Shown here piece by piece: positions 25,416 through 33,998 of a DNA stretch of 64,000 nucleotides. The notes below the pieces were generated by a model. That model had not been told where the DNA came from. It made no database searches and worked only from the letters and a program-made list of their open reading frames with translations. The DNA lies in the NCBI GenBank assembly GCA_963800975.1, contig CAWDDB010000008.1:868001-932000 (forward strand), in the 5' to 3' direction. Source of the stretch: JALYGY01 sp963800975 (GTDB taxonomy: Bacteria > Actinomycetota > Rubrobacteria > Rubrobacterales > Rubrobacteraceae). The position numbers were made by a program, and so were the translations under genes. The first letter of the stretch is position 1. Each line of letters opens with the position of its first letter.

Positions 25416-26174
25416 TCAGACCTCGAGCGGGAGGCCGAAGAGGTTGCGGGCATTGCGCGTCGTCGTGGTCGCCAGCTCTTCCTCCCCGACGCCGAGACGC
25501 CCGGCGACGAACCGGGCCGTGTGGACGACGTACTTCGGCTCGTTCCTCTCGCCGCGCACGGGCTGGGGGCTCAGGTAGGGGGCGTCGGTCTCGACCAGGA
25601 TCCTCTCGGAGTCAATAAGGTGGACCACCTGCGCCGTCTCGCTGTTGTTGTAGGTGACGTTTCCCGCGAGGCCGACGTAGTAGCCGCGTTCGTTCGCCTC
25701 GTGGACCTCGCGCTCGCCGCCCTCGAAACAGTGCAGCACGACCGGGACCCTGACGCTGCCGAGCAGGACCATCGTGTCAGAGAACGCCTCGCGCGAGTGG
25801 ATCACGAGCGGCAGCCTGGTGTCGTTGGCGAGGGAGATCACGTCCTCGAAGAGGGCCTTCTGCGCGTCCCGCGGCGCGTAGTCCCTGTAGTAGTCCAGCC
25901 CGACCTCCCCGAGCGCGACTATCCCAGGCGACTCCGAGAGCTCCGCGAGCGCCTCGAGGTCGGCCGCCGTGTAGCTGCCCGCGTTGTGGGGGTGTATGCC
26001 GGCCGTCGAGTAGACGTTGGGCAGGACCGCCGCGAGCTCTGCCCCCCGCTGAGAATCGTCGACATCCGTCCCGACGTTGACCACCGCTCCAACCCCCATC
26101 TCGGCGGCTTCGCTAACGGCCTCCTCGGGTGAGGTTTCGAGCCGCAAGAGGTGCGTGTGCGAGTCTACGAGCAT
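25416..26174 (-). CDS. TatD family metal-dependent hydrolase
   Basis: 252 residues. Metal residues: VDSHTHLLRL (HxH), ALGEVGLDYYRDYAPRDAQKALF (Glu), LVIHSREAF (His), VVLHCFEGG (His) and LVETDAPYLSPQPVRG (Asp). The TatD family has DNase or D-aminoacyl-tRNA deacylase activity. Order tatD-rsmA-ispE is conserved in Gram-positive bacteria. A TATAAT on the minus strand (26211-26216) is a possible -10. Confidence 0.92.
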   Translation of the reverse strand: MLVDSHTHLLRLETSPEEAVSEAAEMGVGAVVNVGTDVDDSQRGAELAAVLPNVYSTAGIHPHNAGSYTAADLEALAELSESPGIVALGEVGLDYYRDYAPRDAQKALFEDVISLANDTRLPLVIHSREAFSDTMVLLGSVRVPVVLHCFEGGEREVHEANERGYYVGLAGNVTYNNSETAQVVHLIDSERILVETDAPYLSPQPVRGERNEPKYVVHTARFVAGRLGVGEEELATTTTRNARNLFGLPLEV

Positions 26175-26267
26175 AAAGAACCGCCTCTCCCCCGACCAAT
26201 TACGCCCGGCATTATAGAGCCGCCACGAATCCGGCGTGGGGCGCGGTGGTGCCCGAAGGGCCGCGTC

Positions 26268-27068
26268 TCAGGGGTCGACGAGCCGGTCGTAGATCTCGGC
26301 CCTCCTCCAATCCGACTCGCGCGCGGCCCGCGCCGCGGCCCTGGACGGGGTCTCTCCTGCCGCCACGTACCGGCGGGCGTTCTCCACGACTTGCTCGAAT
26401 CCCGCTCTCTCCAACGCGGCGCCGCCTCGGACCACTAGCACGATCTCGCCTCTCGTTCCCTCGGAGTAGCGCTCCGCCGCCCCCCCCGCCGTCCCCCTGA
26501 AGACCTCCTCGTGCAGCTTGGTTAGCTCCCTGCACACCGCAACCGAGGCCTCGGCCGGCAGGTCCCCGAGGGTCTTCCCCAGACGGCGCGGCGACTCGAA
26601 CAGGACGAAGGTAGCCTCCTCTTCGGCGATACGGGCGAGCAGCTCGCTCCTCTCCCTGCCCTTGCGCGGCACGAACCCGACGAAGACGACCACGTCCGTA
26701 GGCAATCCCGAGGCAACGAGGGCCGTGACCGGGGCCGAAGGCCCGGGCAGCACCTCAACGTCTACGCCGGCTTCGATGCACGCCGAGACCAGCCGGTAGC
26801 CAGGGTCGGAGACCAGCGGCATGCCCGCGTCGGAGACCAGCGCAACCGTCTCGGTGCGCGCTCTCTCGGCAAGCTCGGGCGCGAGACGGTCCTCGTTGTG
26901 CTCGTGGTAGGAGGTCAGGTGGTTCTTGATGCCGTGGTGGGAGAGGAGGCGTCCCGTGCGGCGCGTATCCTCGCACGCGACGAGGTCTGCCTCGGTCAGC
27001 GCGCGCAGGGCCCTGAGGGTGATGTCTTCGAGGTTGCCGATCGGGGTCGGCACGACTACGAGGGTCAC
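26268..27068 (-). CDS. rsmI: 16S rRNA 2'-O-ribose C1402 methyltransferase
   Basis: 266 residues. Tetrapyrrole methylase fold: LVVVPTPIGNLEDITLRALRALTEADLVACEDTRRTGRLL, SYHEHNE, VALVSDAGMPLVSDPGYRLV and EVLPGPSAPVTALVASGLP. These match RsmI closely. It methylates the ribosomal P-site region. The start lies four bases after the ROK kinase gene. Confidence 0.94.
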   Translation of the reverse strand: MTLVVVPTPIGNLEDITLRALRALTEADLVACEDTRRTGRLLSHHGIKNHLTSYHEHNEDRLAPELAERARTETVALVSDAGMPLVSDPGYRLVSACIEAGVDVEVLPGPSAPVTALVASGLPTDVVVFVGFVPRKGRERSELLARIAEEEATFVLFESPRRLGKTLGDLPAEASVAVCRELTKLHEEVFRGTAGGAAERYSEGTRGEIVLVVRGGAALERAGFEQVVENARRYVAAGETPSRAAARAARESDWRRAEIYDRLVDP

Positions 27069-27071
27069 GAC

Positions 27072-28025
27072 CTAGCTCTCCAGCACGCTCTCCCCGGAGA
27101 GGGGATCTCGCGCGAGCGCGGCGGCACCGAGCAGCCCGGAATGCTGGCCGAGGGTTGCCTCCTTGATCTGGGCGAGGTCGCGCGACGGGGGCCGGGCGCG
27201 CAGGCGCACTTCCTCCCTGGCGGACTTCAGGATCATCTCCCCCGCCGCCATCGCGCCACCGCCGACAACGACGACCTCCGGGTTGAAGACGTTGACGAAA
27301 CCCGCGACGCCGATACCAAGCCACCTTCCGCACTCCTCGAGCACCTTGAGGGCGAGCTCGTCGCCCTCGTGGGCAAGCCCGGTAACGTCCTCTCCCAGCA
27401 CCTTCCGGTCGGACGCGAGGCGGCCGAGGGCGGAGTCCGGTCTCTCGCTGGCCAGCTCGCGGGCGCGCCGGCTTATGGCTGTGCCAGAGACGAGGGCCTC
27501 GAGGCAGCCGCGGTTGCCGCAGGCGCAGCGGGGTCCGGTGGGGTCGAGGGTGACGTGGCCAAGCTCGCCGCCGGCGCCCTGCGCGCCGCGCAGCAAGGCG
27601 CCGCGGGAGATCACGCCGCCGCCCACCCCCGTACCGAGGGCGACGAAGACCAGGTGGTCGACCTCGCTGCCCGTCCCGAAACGGAACTCACCCCACGCCG
27701 CGGCGCTGGCGTCGTTCTCCACGGTGAGTGGTAGCTCGATCCTCGGCTCGAGCTCGTCCTTCAAGGGGATTCCCTCCACGGCGTGCAGGTTCGGAGAGAA
27801 GACGACCCTGTTCTCCTGGGCGAGGATGAGACCCGCCACCGCGAGACACGCCCCACCGACCTCGAAGCCACCCTTCACCTCCCGCACGGCCCTGGCGATG
27901 CTCTCCACCAGGCGCGAAGGCGAGGCGGGCGTCGGGTAGCGCACCTCCTTCAGCATCTCACCCTCAGGCGTGACCACCCCGGCGGCGATCTTGGTGCCCC
28001 CCACGTCCACCCCGATAGCGTTCAG
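27072..28025 (-). CDS. ROK family kinase, probable glucokinase
   Basis: 317 residues if started at CTG 28023-28025, which overlaps the recJ stop as CTGA. The next candidate, GTG at 28010, would remove half of the phosphate-binding strand (LNAIGVDVGGTKIAAG), so I prefer CTG. Other motifs: VENDASAAAWGEFRFG (catalytic Asp), LGTGVGGGVIS, and the ROK zinc motif CACGNRGCLEALVSG. Phosphorylates glucose or an N-acetyl/other hexose; glucose is most likely from family frequency. It is between recJ and rsmI in a coupled run. Confidence 0.88.
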   Translation of the reverse strand: MNAIGVDVGGTKIAAGVVTPEGEMLKEVRYPTPASPSRLVESIARAVREVKGGFEVGGACLAVAGLILAQENRVVFSPNLHAVEGIPLKDELEPRIELPLTVENDASAAAWGEFRFGTGSEVDHLVFVALGTGVGGGVISRGALLRGAQGAGGELGHVTLDPTGPRCACGNRGCLEALVSGTAISRRARELASERPDSALGRLASDRKVLGEDVTGLAHEGDELALKVLEECGRWLGIGVAGFVNVFNPEVVVVGGGAMAAGEMILKSAREEVRLRARPPSRDLAQIKEATLGQHSGLLGAAALARDPLSGESVLES

Positions 28026-29689
28026 CCGGGTCTCCAGTCAACCACCTCGAGCTCGGCCTGTCCGGAGTACCGGCTGCGGTATACCGTGTACGCGGCGTCA
28101 AAGGCGCCTTCTGGCAGCCCGTCCGCGTCCCCGGCCATCTTCGCCTTTACTCCGCCCTCCAACCTCAGCAGGTTCATGCCCTCCCAGATCTGACGCGAGC
28201 CCTCGATCTTGAGTCCATCGGTCACGAAAACGGGCCGGTAGTTGCCGCTCCCGAATGGGGCCAGCCTCTGGTGCAGGTCGAGCAAGCCGTTCGAGACCTC
28301 CGACAGGGGTATCTCCGCGTCCACCCCTATGGCCGGGACAAATACCTCGGGGTTCTTCGCGTGCTGCGCCCTGACCGCCTCGTTGACGCCTGCCACGAAC
28401 TCGTCGTAGTTGCCCGGGTTCACCGAGAGACCAGCGGCCTTGCGGTGCCCTCCCCACTCTCCCATCAGGTGCCTGACCGCGTAGAGGGCGCCGTAGAGGT
28501 CGACTTCCGTCTCCCCCGCGCGAGCCGAGCCGCCGTAGGAGCCGTCGGCGCGACGACTCAAGATCGCGGCCGGGCGTCCCGTGGCGCCGGCGACCCTGCC
28601 GGCGATCAGGCCGGCCAGACCCCCGGCTTCCTCCGTCACGACCACCTTGAAGTCCTGGTCCGGATCTACCTCCCCCATCGCCTCCTCGACCGCGTACCTG
28701 GTGCGCCGCTGCCGTTCGGCGTTGAGCTGGTTGAGCAGGGAGGCTATTCGCAACGCCTCCCTCCTGTCGTCGGTGAGGAGCAGATCGAGGGCAGGGCGGG
28801 GGTTCTTTATCCTCCCGATGGAGTTGATGCGCGGCCCGAGCCTCCACCCGAGGTCCTCCTCCGTGATCTCGCCCCTCACACCGGCCGCCTTGATCAAAGC
28901 CTCGATGCCCGCCCGCGCCCGGCCCGCCGCAAGCGCCTGGTTCATGTGCTTGAGGCCCATCGAGGCCAGCGCCCGGTTGTCCCCAACGAGCGGCGCTATG
29001 TCCACCACCGTGCCCACGCTCACCAGGTCCAGCAGCCGCCCGAGCCGCTTGGGACCTTCGGGGTCTCCCATCTCGCGGGCGACGGCCCAGGCGAACTTCC
29101 AGGCCACCCCCACCCCCGCGAGGGGGTCGTCGGGGTCCCACAGCTTCGGGTCGAGGACGGCCACGGCCGGCGGAGCCTCCGGCGGATCCTCGGGCGGGAT
29201 GTGGTGGTCGGTCACGATGACCTCCATCCCGAGCTCGCCGGCCAGCGCGACCTCGGCCCGGTTGGAGATGCCGCAGTCGGCCGTTACCAGCAGGTCGACC
29301 CCCTCGGCGAAGAGGTCGCGCACGTACGGCTCCAGCAGCCCGTAACCGACCTGCCTCACCGGCAGCTTGACGACCAGATCTTGCGCGTAGCGCGAGAGCG
29401 CGAGGTAGAGCACGGCGGCCGAGGTGATGCCGTCGGCGTCGTAGTCACCGAAGACGCCTATCCGCTCGCCGTCGTTGACCGCCCGCGCGACCCTGCGGGC
29501 AGCGACACGCCACGCTTCCTCCTCCGGAGGGCGCAAGGACCTCAGCGACGGTGAGAGAAAGCCCGGAGCATTCTCGGGCGAGACGCCCCTGTTCGCCAGA
29601 ACGCGGGCGCCGAGCGGGTCGAGGCCCGTCTCCCGCGCTAGCGCCGAGACCAGATCCGGCTCCGGCTCCATAAGCCGCCACCGCGCCAA
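28022..29689 (-). CDS. recJ: single-stranded-DNA-specific exonuclease RecJ
   Basis: 555 residues. DHH phosphoesterase motifs: IGVFGDYDADGITSAAVLYLAL, LLVTADCGISNRAEV, VIVTDHHIPPEDPPEA; DHHA1 region with WGGHRKAAGLSV. It digests single strands 5' to 3' in recombination and mismatch repair. First gene of the recJ-ROK-rsmI run. TATAAT on the minus strand at 29735-29740 may be its -10. Confidence 0.94.
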   Translation of the reverse strand: MARWRLMEPEPDLVSALARETGLDPLGARVLANRGVSPENAPGFLSPSLRSLRPPEEEAWRVAARRVARAVNDGERIGVFGDYDADGITSAAVLYLALSRYAQDLVVKLPVRQVGYGLLEPYVRDLFAEGVDLLVTADCGISNRAEVALAGELGMEVIVTDHHIPPEDPPEAPPAVAVLDPKLWDPDDPLAGVGVAWKFAWAVAREMGDPEGPKRLGRLLDLVSVGTVVDIAPLVGDNRALASMGLKHMNQALAAGRARAGIEALIKAAGVRGEITEEDLGWRLGPRINSIGRIKNPRPALDLLLTDDRREALRIASLLNQLNAERQRRTRYAVEEAMGEVDPDQDFKVVVTEEAGGLAGLIAGRVAGATGRPAAILSRRADGSYGGSARAGETEVDLYGALYAVRHLMGEWGGHRKAAGLSVNPGNYDEFVAGVNEAVRAQHAKNPEVFVPAIGVDAEIPLSEVSNGLLDLHQRLAPFGSGNYRPVFVTDGLKIEGSRQIWEGMNLLRLEGGVKAKMAGDADGLPEGAFDAAYTVYRSRYSGQAELEVVDWRPG

Positions 29690-29769
29690 GCAGATCCTCC
29701 CTTGCTCGAAAGTCCCGAATAGTATGCATCAAACATTATACAGCGAGCTCCCCCGTTATCGGACGGGTC

Positions 29770-29960
29770 CGCACAACCTGAAGTAGTCCGCAACCCGCGC
29801 CGCCGGTTATCGGCACGCCGCGCCCGGAGCGCCCTGCCATCCCCCCAAGCAGGGCTTTGCCGGTAAGCTTTCCGACCTCGCGCAACAGTGCCTTGACCTT
29901 GTTGAACACCTGCGCCACGGGGTTTGGGTTCGGTGCTACTGGGGGGACGTAGAGCTGTTC
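29770..29960 (-). pseudogene. remnant of an IS630-type DDE transposase C-terminus
   Basis: The minus-strand translation EQLYVPPVAPNPNPVAQVFNKVKALL resembles the C-terminal DDE block of IS630 transposases (family form: [22 protein letters not shown]), including the NP-V/I-x-QVF segment before the glutamate. It continues as a helix (REVGKLTGKALL) and ends with a weak CG motif near 29780. The catalytic aspartates upstream are missing and no terminal repeats are visible, so it is a dead fragment. Confidence 0.6.
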
Positions 29961-30152
29961 GCAATCTCGAACCTCGACGAGCTCGCTCACTCGGGGCACG
30001 GAGGGCGGTTCCTGCGTTCGACTTCCAGGACTCGATCCCCAGAGCCCAGCGAGCGACTTGTCCACACGGTCTCTGCGCGACGTAGGATGAATGAAGCTCG
30101 GGCCCGGCACGTAGCGGCAGAACCGGGCCCGAGCGACGCCTTCCGGTGGCCC

Positions 30153-30335
30153 CTACGGCACGACCATGACGAGAGCGACGTTGTTAGCGGGCGTGTCCGT
30201 CAGGGTGCCGCCGGAGAGAACCGTCCGTTCGGTTATTGTGCTGAATCGGTCACCGCCGCAACCTACGCGGTTGTAGGGCGCAACTAGGCAGTAGACGTCC
30301 GGGTCGGTACGCTCCACCGACGTGAACCCGGAAGC
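30153..30335 (-). pseudogene. remnant C-terminus of a secreted/surface protein
   Basis: One minus-strand frame gives about 60 residues ending at TAG 30153-30155: ASGFTSVERTDPDVYCLVAPY followed by RVGCGGDRFSTITERTVLSG and DTPANNVALVMVV. The VYCL pattern and beta-rich ending resemble C-termini of actinobacterial exported proteins. An in-frame stop at 30336-30338 and loss of similarity upstream indicate decay. No start codon or leader is left. Confidence 0.4.
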
Positions 30336-30423
30336 TCAGGTGGTCCACTCCGCCTCCGGACGCAGAACTGAGGTCGAACGATCTGCTGGTGCTTCCCGCC
30401 AAACTCCCAGCCTTCGGCCGACT

Positions 30424-30588
30424 CTACCCGCTTCCCTCCTCCGACTCGCTCGGGTGGTTTCGCCGCCAGGCTTCCCGCAGGTCGGCTTCACGCCGGTCGC
30501 TATCCTCCTGCCGGCGCACGTCGGCCTCGTCGCGCCGACTCTCGCGTTCGTCATCTCGGCGCTGCGCCAAGCCGTTCTCTTGACTCAC
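30424..30588 (-). CDS. small charged helical protein, unknown
   Basis: 54 residues, GTG at 30586-30588 with AGGAGGAG three to ten bases upstream, a very strong ribosome site. The sequence is nearly all Arg, Glu and Asp (RRDDERESRRDEADVRRQEDSDRREADLREAWRR in pieces), predicting one long helix or coiled coil. No family recognised. Its neighbour upstream has a similar Arg/Glu-rich helix, so the two may interact or derive from each other. Fifty bases separate them. Confidence 0.55.
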   Translation of the reverse strand: MSQENGLAQRRDDERESRRDEADVRRQEDSDRREADLREAWRRNHPSESEEGSG

Positions 30589-30638
30589 GAATCTCCTCCT
30601 TCTCGGCTCCCGAAGAAACGAGGGACATTGCGGCTTAC

Positions 30639-31250
30639 CTAGTTACCATCCGTGCGACCGAGCCACCCGTCTCGCCGCTCCTTGAGCCACGTCGTACGCA
30701 ACCTGTTCGCCGCGGTCCTGGCCGGCATGTCTTTGGGAGCGAGTTCGTCCAGGTGCTTGTAGAACACCTTCCCCGCGCCCGTCAGCGCAACAAGCCCGGC
30801 TTGCGCCTGCCGGCGGTCCTCATACGCAAGTCGCTCCAGGGCTGCTGACGGTTCCCCGGGCAGAGCTTCTCCAAGCAATTCGGTGAGCTGACCGGCCTTG
30901 CGCTTCTCCAACTCCCTCAGCTCCTCCTGCATGAAGCGCTCCCAAAGGGCTTTTTGGCGGGCTTGGGCGCGCAGTCTCCCTCGCTCTTGCTCCCGCTGCC
31001 ACGCGCGCTCCTCCCGCCGGGCCCTGCTGCGCTCCTCGGCCCGCTCCCGCGCAAGGTTCTCGTGCCACCGCTGCGCCAGCGCGTCACAGTGCGGCCCGTC
31101 GCGCAGCCTTCCGAGCTGCCGGCCTGCCTCGGTCTCGAGAACGGCCAAAAGCGCTACCTCGAACGCTTCCCCGGTTCGTTCGGCGCAGGTCCCTGCCTGG
31201 CGCGCCAAAACCTCGTCCGCCATCTCGGCCACCAGTTGGTTCTTTCGCAT
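30639..31250 (-). CDS. coiled-coil protein of unknown function
   Basis: 203 residues from ATG 31248-31250 with GAGGAG five bases upstream. Residues 1-70 form a helical, moderately conserved-looking part (NQLVAEMADEVLARQAGT, EVALLAVLETEAGRQLGRL). Residues 70-125 are an uninterrupted Arg/Glu-rich helix (ENLARERAEERSRARR, LRELEKRKAGQLTELL). A C-terminal domain follows (AGLVALTGAGKVFYKHLDEL, TAANRLRTTWLKERRDGWLG). I recognise no family. It begins 15 bases after the cysteine-containing gene and shares its transcript. Confidence 0.6.
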   Translation of the reverse strand: MRKNQLVAEMADEVLARQAGTCAERTGEAFEVALLAVLETEAGRQLGRLRDGPHCDALAQRWHENLARERAEERSRARREERAWQREQERGRLRAQARQKALWERFMQEELRELEKRKAGQLTELLGEALPGEPSAALERLAYEDRRQAQAGLVALTGAGKVFYKHLDELAPKDMPARTAANRLRTTWLKERRDGWLGRTDGN

Positions 31251-31264
31251 AGCGCTCCTCGTTC

Positions 31265-31579
31265 CTACCCGGTGTCTGCCGTGGCATCGTCGTAATGCCA
31301 GGACGAGCCTTCGGAATAGGCGGCCTCGTCTCGCAGGCGCCGGTCCGCTCGCGCTTCGGCGTCGTGGAACCAGGGGCGCATGAGCTTGGCCAGTAGAGGA
31401 CTTTCTCGCTCTCGGAGGTCGTGGACGAAGCTTCCGACGTCGGCGCTGATCGCGATAAGGTTCAGCTGCTCGCCGCAGTCGCATTCGACACGGGCAGGAT
31501 GCCAGTCGTAGACCTTGCCGAACGGGACCTCGTGGGCCTCGCAGCGCGCTGTACCACACTCGATGGTCTTCTGCGCCAT
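31265..31579 (-). CDS. small cysteine-containing (zinc ribbon-like) protein, unknown
   Basis: 104 residues. Two cysteine pairs, IECGTARCEAH and VECDCGEQLNL, about 23 residues apart, could bind one zinc ion. The rest is mixed: ISADVGSFVHDLRERESPLLAKLMRPWFHDAEARADRRLRDEA, then a polar tail. No family recognised. First gene of a three-gene unit (with the coiled-coil and small helical genes) that lies beside transposase debris. A TATAGT on the minus strand (31665-31670) may be the -10. Confidence 0.55.
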   Translation of the reverse strand: MAQKTIECGTARCEAHEVPFGKVYDWHPARVECDCGEQLNLIAISADVGSFVHDLRERESPLLAKLMRPWFHDAEARADRRLRDEAAYSEGSSWHYDDATADTG

Positions 31580-31798
31580 GGGCTCCGGGCCACTTTCCCG
31601 CCGTCAGGCGCACCCAGCGAAGACTCACGAGAGACAGCGTCATGTTGTTTTTGATACTAAGATCACTATACCACACCACTAGCGCATCCCCCTTGCGGCC
31701 GAGGCCGCTTCGCAGCCCTTCACTACGCCTTCGTGTTCAGGCTCACCAGAACGCGGGAGAATGCGCGGTACGCGGAAGGGCAAGCTCCGCGAACCGTT

Positions 31799-33064
31799 CT
31801 AGACCAGCGGGCTCAGGGTCGCGAGGATCCGCTCGACCACCTTCGCGTGCATGGGGCGTCTATCCCACTCATCGAGGGTCAGCTCGCGGGCGTTTGTCTT
31901 GTCCAGCTCGAACATCCGCTCCATCTGGGCGGCAAAGCGCTCGGAGTAGACCTCGAGGTTGATCTCGTAGTTACCCAGGAGGCTGTAGCGGTCTATGTTC
32001 GCAGAGCCCACCGTGGACCAAACGCCGTCTATCGTCGCGGTCTTGGAGTGGATCATGATGTGCCGGTAGCGAAAGATCCGGACGCCGGCAGAGAGTAGTT
32101 CGTGGAAGTGGCGCCGGCCTAGCCAGTCGGCGGTTACGTGGTTGGAGTGCTCGGGGAGAAGGACCTGGACCTCCACGCCCCTCCTGGCGGCCTCCGCGAG
32201 GCCTGCCCGCATCGCCCGGTCCGGGATGAAGTAGGCGTGGGTGAGGTAGACGTGCGAGTTGGCCCTGTCGATTGCCTCCAGGTACATGGCTCGAATCGGG
32301 AAGATCCGCATGTAGGGGTCGTTACGGTGGAAGAGGGCGGACGAGTCCCACGAGCGCTCCCCAGCGGGTTCTAGCTTCGGGAGATCGGGAGCGCGGTGGG
32401 CGTTCCAGAAGTCCACGAAGTCGTTCTCGACCTCGCGTGCGCTTGGGCCCCTGACCTCCACGTGGGTGTCGCGCCAGCCCGCCGCGTAGAGGGACCCGAT
32501 GTTGTACCCGCCCAGAAACGCTACTCGACCGTCAACCGCCATGAGGTGCTTGTGGTATCTGAAGACGTTGCGCGGGTTCGCGAGGTTCTGCGGTCCCCAA
32601 AGCGGGCGGAAATGGAGCGCGTGGATCTCCTCGGGGAACCGTTTGAAGGAAGGAGGAACGAAGGCGTTGGCCAAGCCGTCGAAGATCACGCACACCCTCA
32701 CCCCCTCGCGAGCCTTTTGCGCCAGCGTCTCTACGAAGCGGCGTCCCACCTCGTCCCCCTTCCAGATGAAGGTACCGACGAAGATCCTCTTCTCGGCCCG
32801 CTCGATCTCCTCGAGCATCGACTCGTAGAGCCGGACGCCGTAGGGGTGGAGCTTGAGACTACTCTCCCCCGCCTCCAGCTCGATGGGCGCCCCCTCGACC
32901 CAGGGAAACCCCTCGCGCGGCCCCTGCCGGCGCTTGCGGAGCTCGTCCAGCGCCACGAGAACGCCGATCAGGAAAACTTGCGCCGCCGTGAGCGCCGCGA
33001 AGGCCCGGAACCCCAGCCTGCGCAGATCCGAGAACGTCCGCCTGAGACGGTAGGTCATGCGCAA
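31799..33064 (-). CDS. phospholipase D-family protein, cardiolipin synthase-like
   Basis: 421 residues. One N-terminal membrane helix (AFAALTAAQVFLIGVLVAL), then two PLD halves: YHKHLMAVDGRVAFLGGYNIG (HKD motif 1) and MIHSKTATIDGVWSTVGSANID (motif 2), each with HxKx4D. These are the signatures of phosphatidyl transferases. Likely makes cardiolipin from two phosphatidylglycerols at the membrane. Single gene; the stop lies 128 bases from the 31.6 kb unit. Confidence 0.88.
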   Translation of the reverse strand: MRMTYRLRRTFSDLRRLGFRAFAALTAAQVFLIGVLVALDELRKRRQGPREGFPWVEGAPIELEAGESSLKLHPYGVRLYESMLEEIERAEKRIFVGTFIWKGDEVGRRFVETLAQKAREGVRVCVIFDGLANAFVPPSFKRFPEEIHALHFRPLWGPQNLANPRNVFRYHKHLMAVDGRVAFLGGYNIGSLYAAGWRDTHVEVRGPSAREVENDFVDFWNAHRAPDLPKLEPAGERSWDSSALFHRNDPYMRIFPIRAMYLEAIDRANSHVYLTHAYFIPDRAMRAGLAEAARRGVEVQVLLPEHSNHVTADWLGRRHFHELLSAGVRIFRYRHIMIHSKTATIDGVWSTVGSANIDRYSLLGNYEINLEVYSERFAAQMERMFELDKTNARELTLDEWDRRPMHAKVVERILATLSPLV

Positions 33065-33079
33065 GATTATAGAAGAGAC

Positions 33080-33124
33080 GTAGGGGCCGTTCGCGAACCG
33101 CTCCTACGCGCGAACGGCCCCTAC
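33080..33124. terminator. REP-like hairpin between convergent-side genes
   Basis: GTAGGGGCCGTTCGCG (33080-33095) and its exact complement (33109-33124) with a 13-base loop. The second arm includes the stop codon of the DUF697 gene. The core GTTCGCGAAC-like sequence recurs at 58085-58118. Confidence 0.6.
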
Positions 33125-33915
33125 TTGCGCCGGCGGAGGCGGGCGGCGAACGATCTGCCTTCCTCGAGAGCGCGGCGTTGGATCTCGGCCATCTCCTTCT
33201 CGCCGACCCTCTGACCTCCGCGCTCGAAGTAGAGTATCGTCGCGCGGCCCATCGCGACGGTGCCCGCGTAGCCTATCGCAGCCGCCGCGACCCAGCCCGC
33301 CAGCGGCACCAGCTTCACGGCCTGGCGGGAGAGAGCGCGCAGCCCGAAGCCAGCCGCGAGCACGCCGAGGAGCTCGCGCGCCCGATCGAACGACAGCTCT
33401 TCGCCGTAGGCCGCAGCGATGTTCAGGACCATCCTGGCCTGGTTGGCGGTCATCACCGGCATGTCCGCGCCAGGGATCGGCAGCAGCCCGATTATGGCGT
33501 TCTGGCGGGCGTTGTTGCGGACGACCTGCTCGCAGACGGCTCGCCTGAAGGGCTCGTGGCCTTTCGCCAGCGCCACCAGGTAGTCCTCGTACATCGCCCG
33601 CACGACGCGGGTGGTCAGCTCCTCCACCAGCACGTCGCCGCCAGAGGTGGGCAGCGGTATCTCTCCCCGATCCTCCACCGCCGTGCCGGAGAGCGAGATC
33701 GAGTCCCCCGAGACGGTCAGGATCACCTCCGCCCCCTCCTTGCCCCGCTGCGCCGCGAGGAGGCCCGAGATCTCCGCCGCCCTCGGCGAGTCCCCGACGA
33801 CCGCGAGGGTCGCCTGTTCTCGCGCCGCCTTGCGCGTCTCGTTGAACACCTTGTACAGATTCCTCAAGCCCATCGAAGCTCGCTTTCCACCGCTTTTCCG
33901 TCCATAGGCGAGCAT
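33121..33915 (-). CDS. DUF697-type membrane protein, unknown
   Basis: 264 residues from ATG 33915, or 250 from ATG 33873. The region NAIIGLLPIPGADMPVMTANQARMVLNIAAAYGEEL is the DUF697/YcjF-like block seen in GTPase-associated membrane proteins; it is followed by two hydrophobic helices (LLGVLAAGFGLRALS and LVPLAGWVAAAAIGYAGTVA). The first 110 residues are alpha/beta with TLAVVGDSPRAAEI and AEVILTVSG but no GTP-binding P-loop. Divergent from rpoD with a shared 84-base promoter region. Confidence 0.7.
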   Translation of the reverse strand: MLAYGRKSGGKRASMGLRNLYKVFNETRKAAREQATLAVVGDSPRAAEISGLLAAQRGKEGAEVILTVSGDSISLSGTAVEDRGEIPLPTSGGDVLVEELTTRVVRAMYEDYLVALAKGHEPFRRAVCEQVVRNNARQNAIIGLLPIPGADMPVMTANQARMVLNIAAAYGEELSFDRARELLGVLAAGFGLRALSRQAVKLVPLAGWVAAAAIGYAGTVAMGRATILYFERGGQRVGEKEMAEIQRRALEEGRSFAARLRRRK

Positions 33916-33921
33916 GTTAAA

Positions 33922-33949
33922 TTGATTCTCGCCCTTTTTCAGATATATT
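33922..33949 (+). promoter_or_regulatory. promoter of rpoD
   Basis: -35 TTGATT (33922-33927), 16-base spacer, -10 TATATT (33944-33949), 50 bases before the start codon. Confidence 0.6.
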
Positions 33950-33998
33950 ACGTGCAGGCTACAGAAGGGTTTCAGACCTGGATAACCCGGGGGAGAGC

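Larger units (their letters stand above)
29690..30423. other. 734-base region without an intact gene; remnants only
   Basis: It contains the recJ leader, a decayed IS630-like transposase end and a decayed secreted-protein end (listed separately). The rest shows no credible coding potential. Confidence 0.6.
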
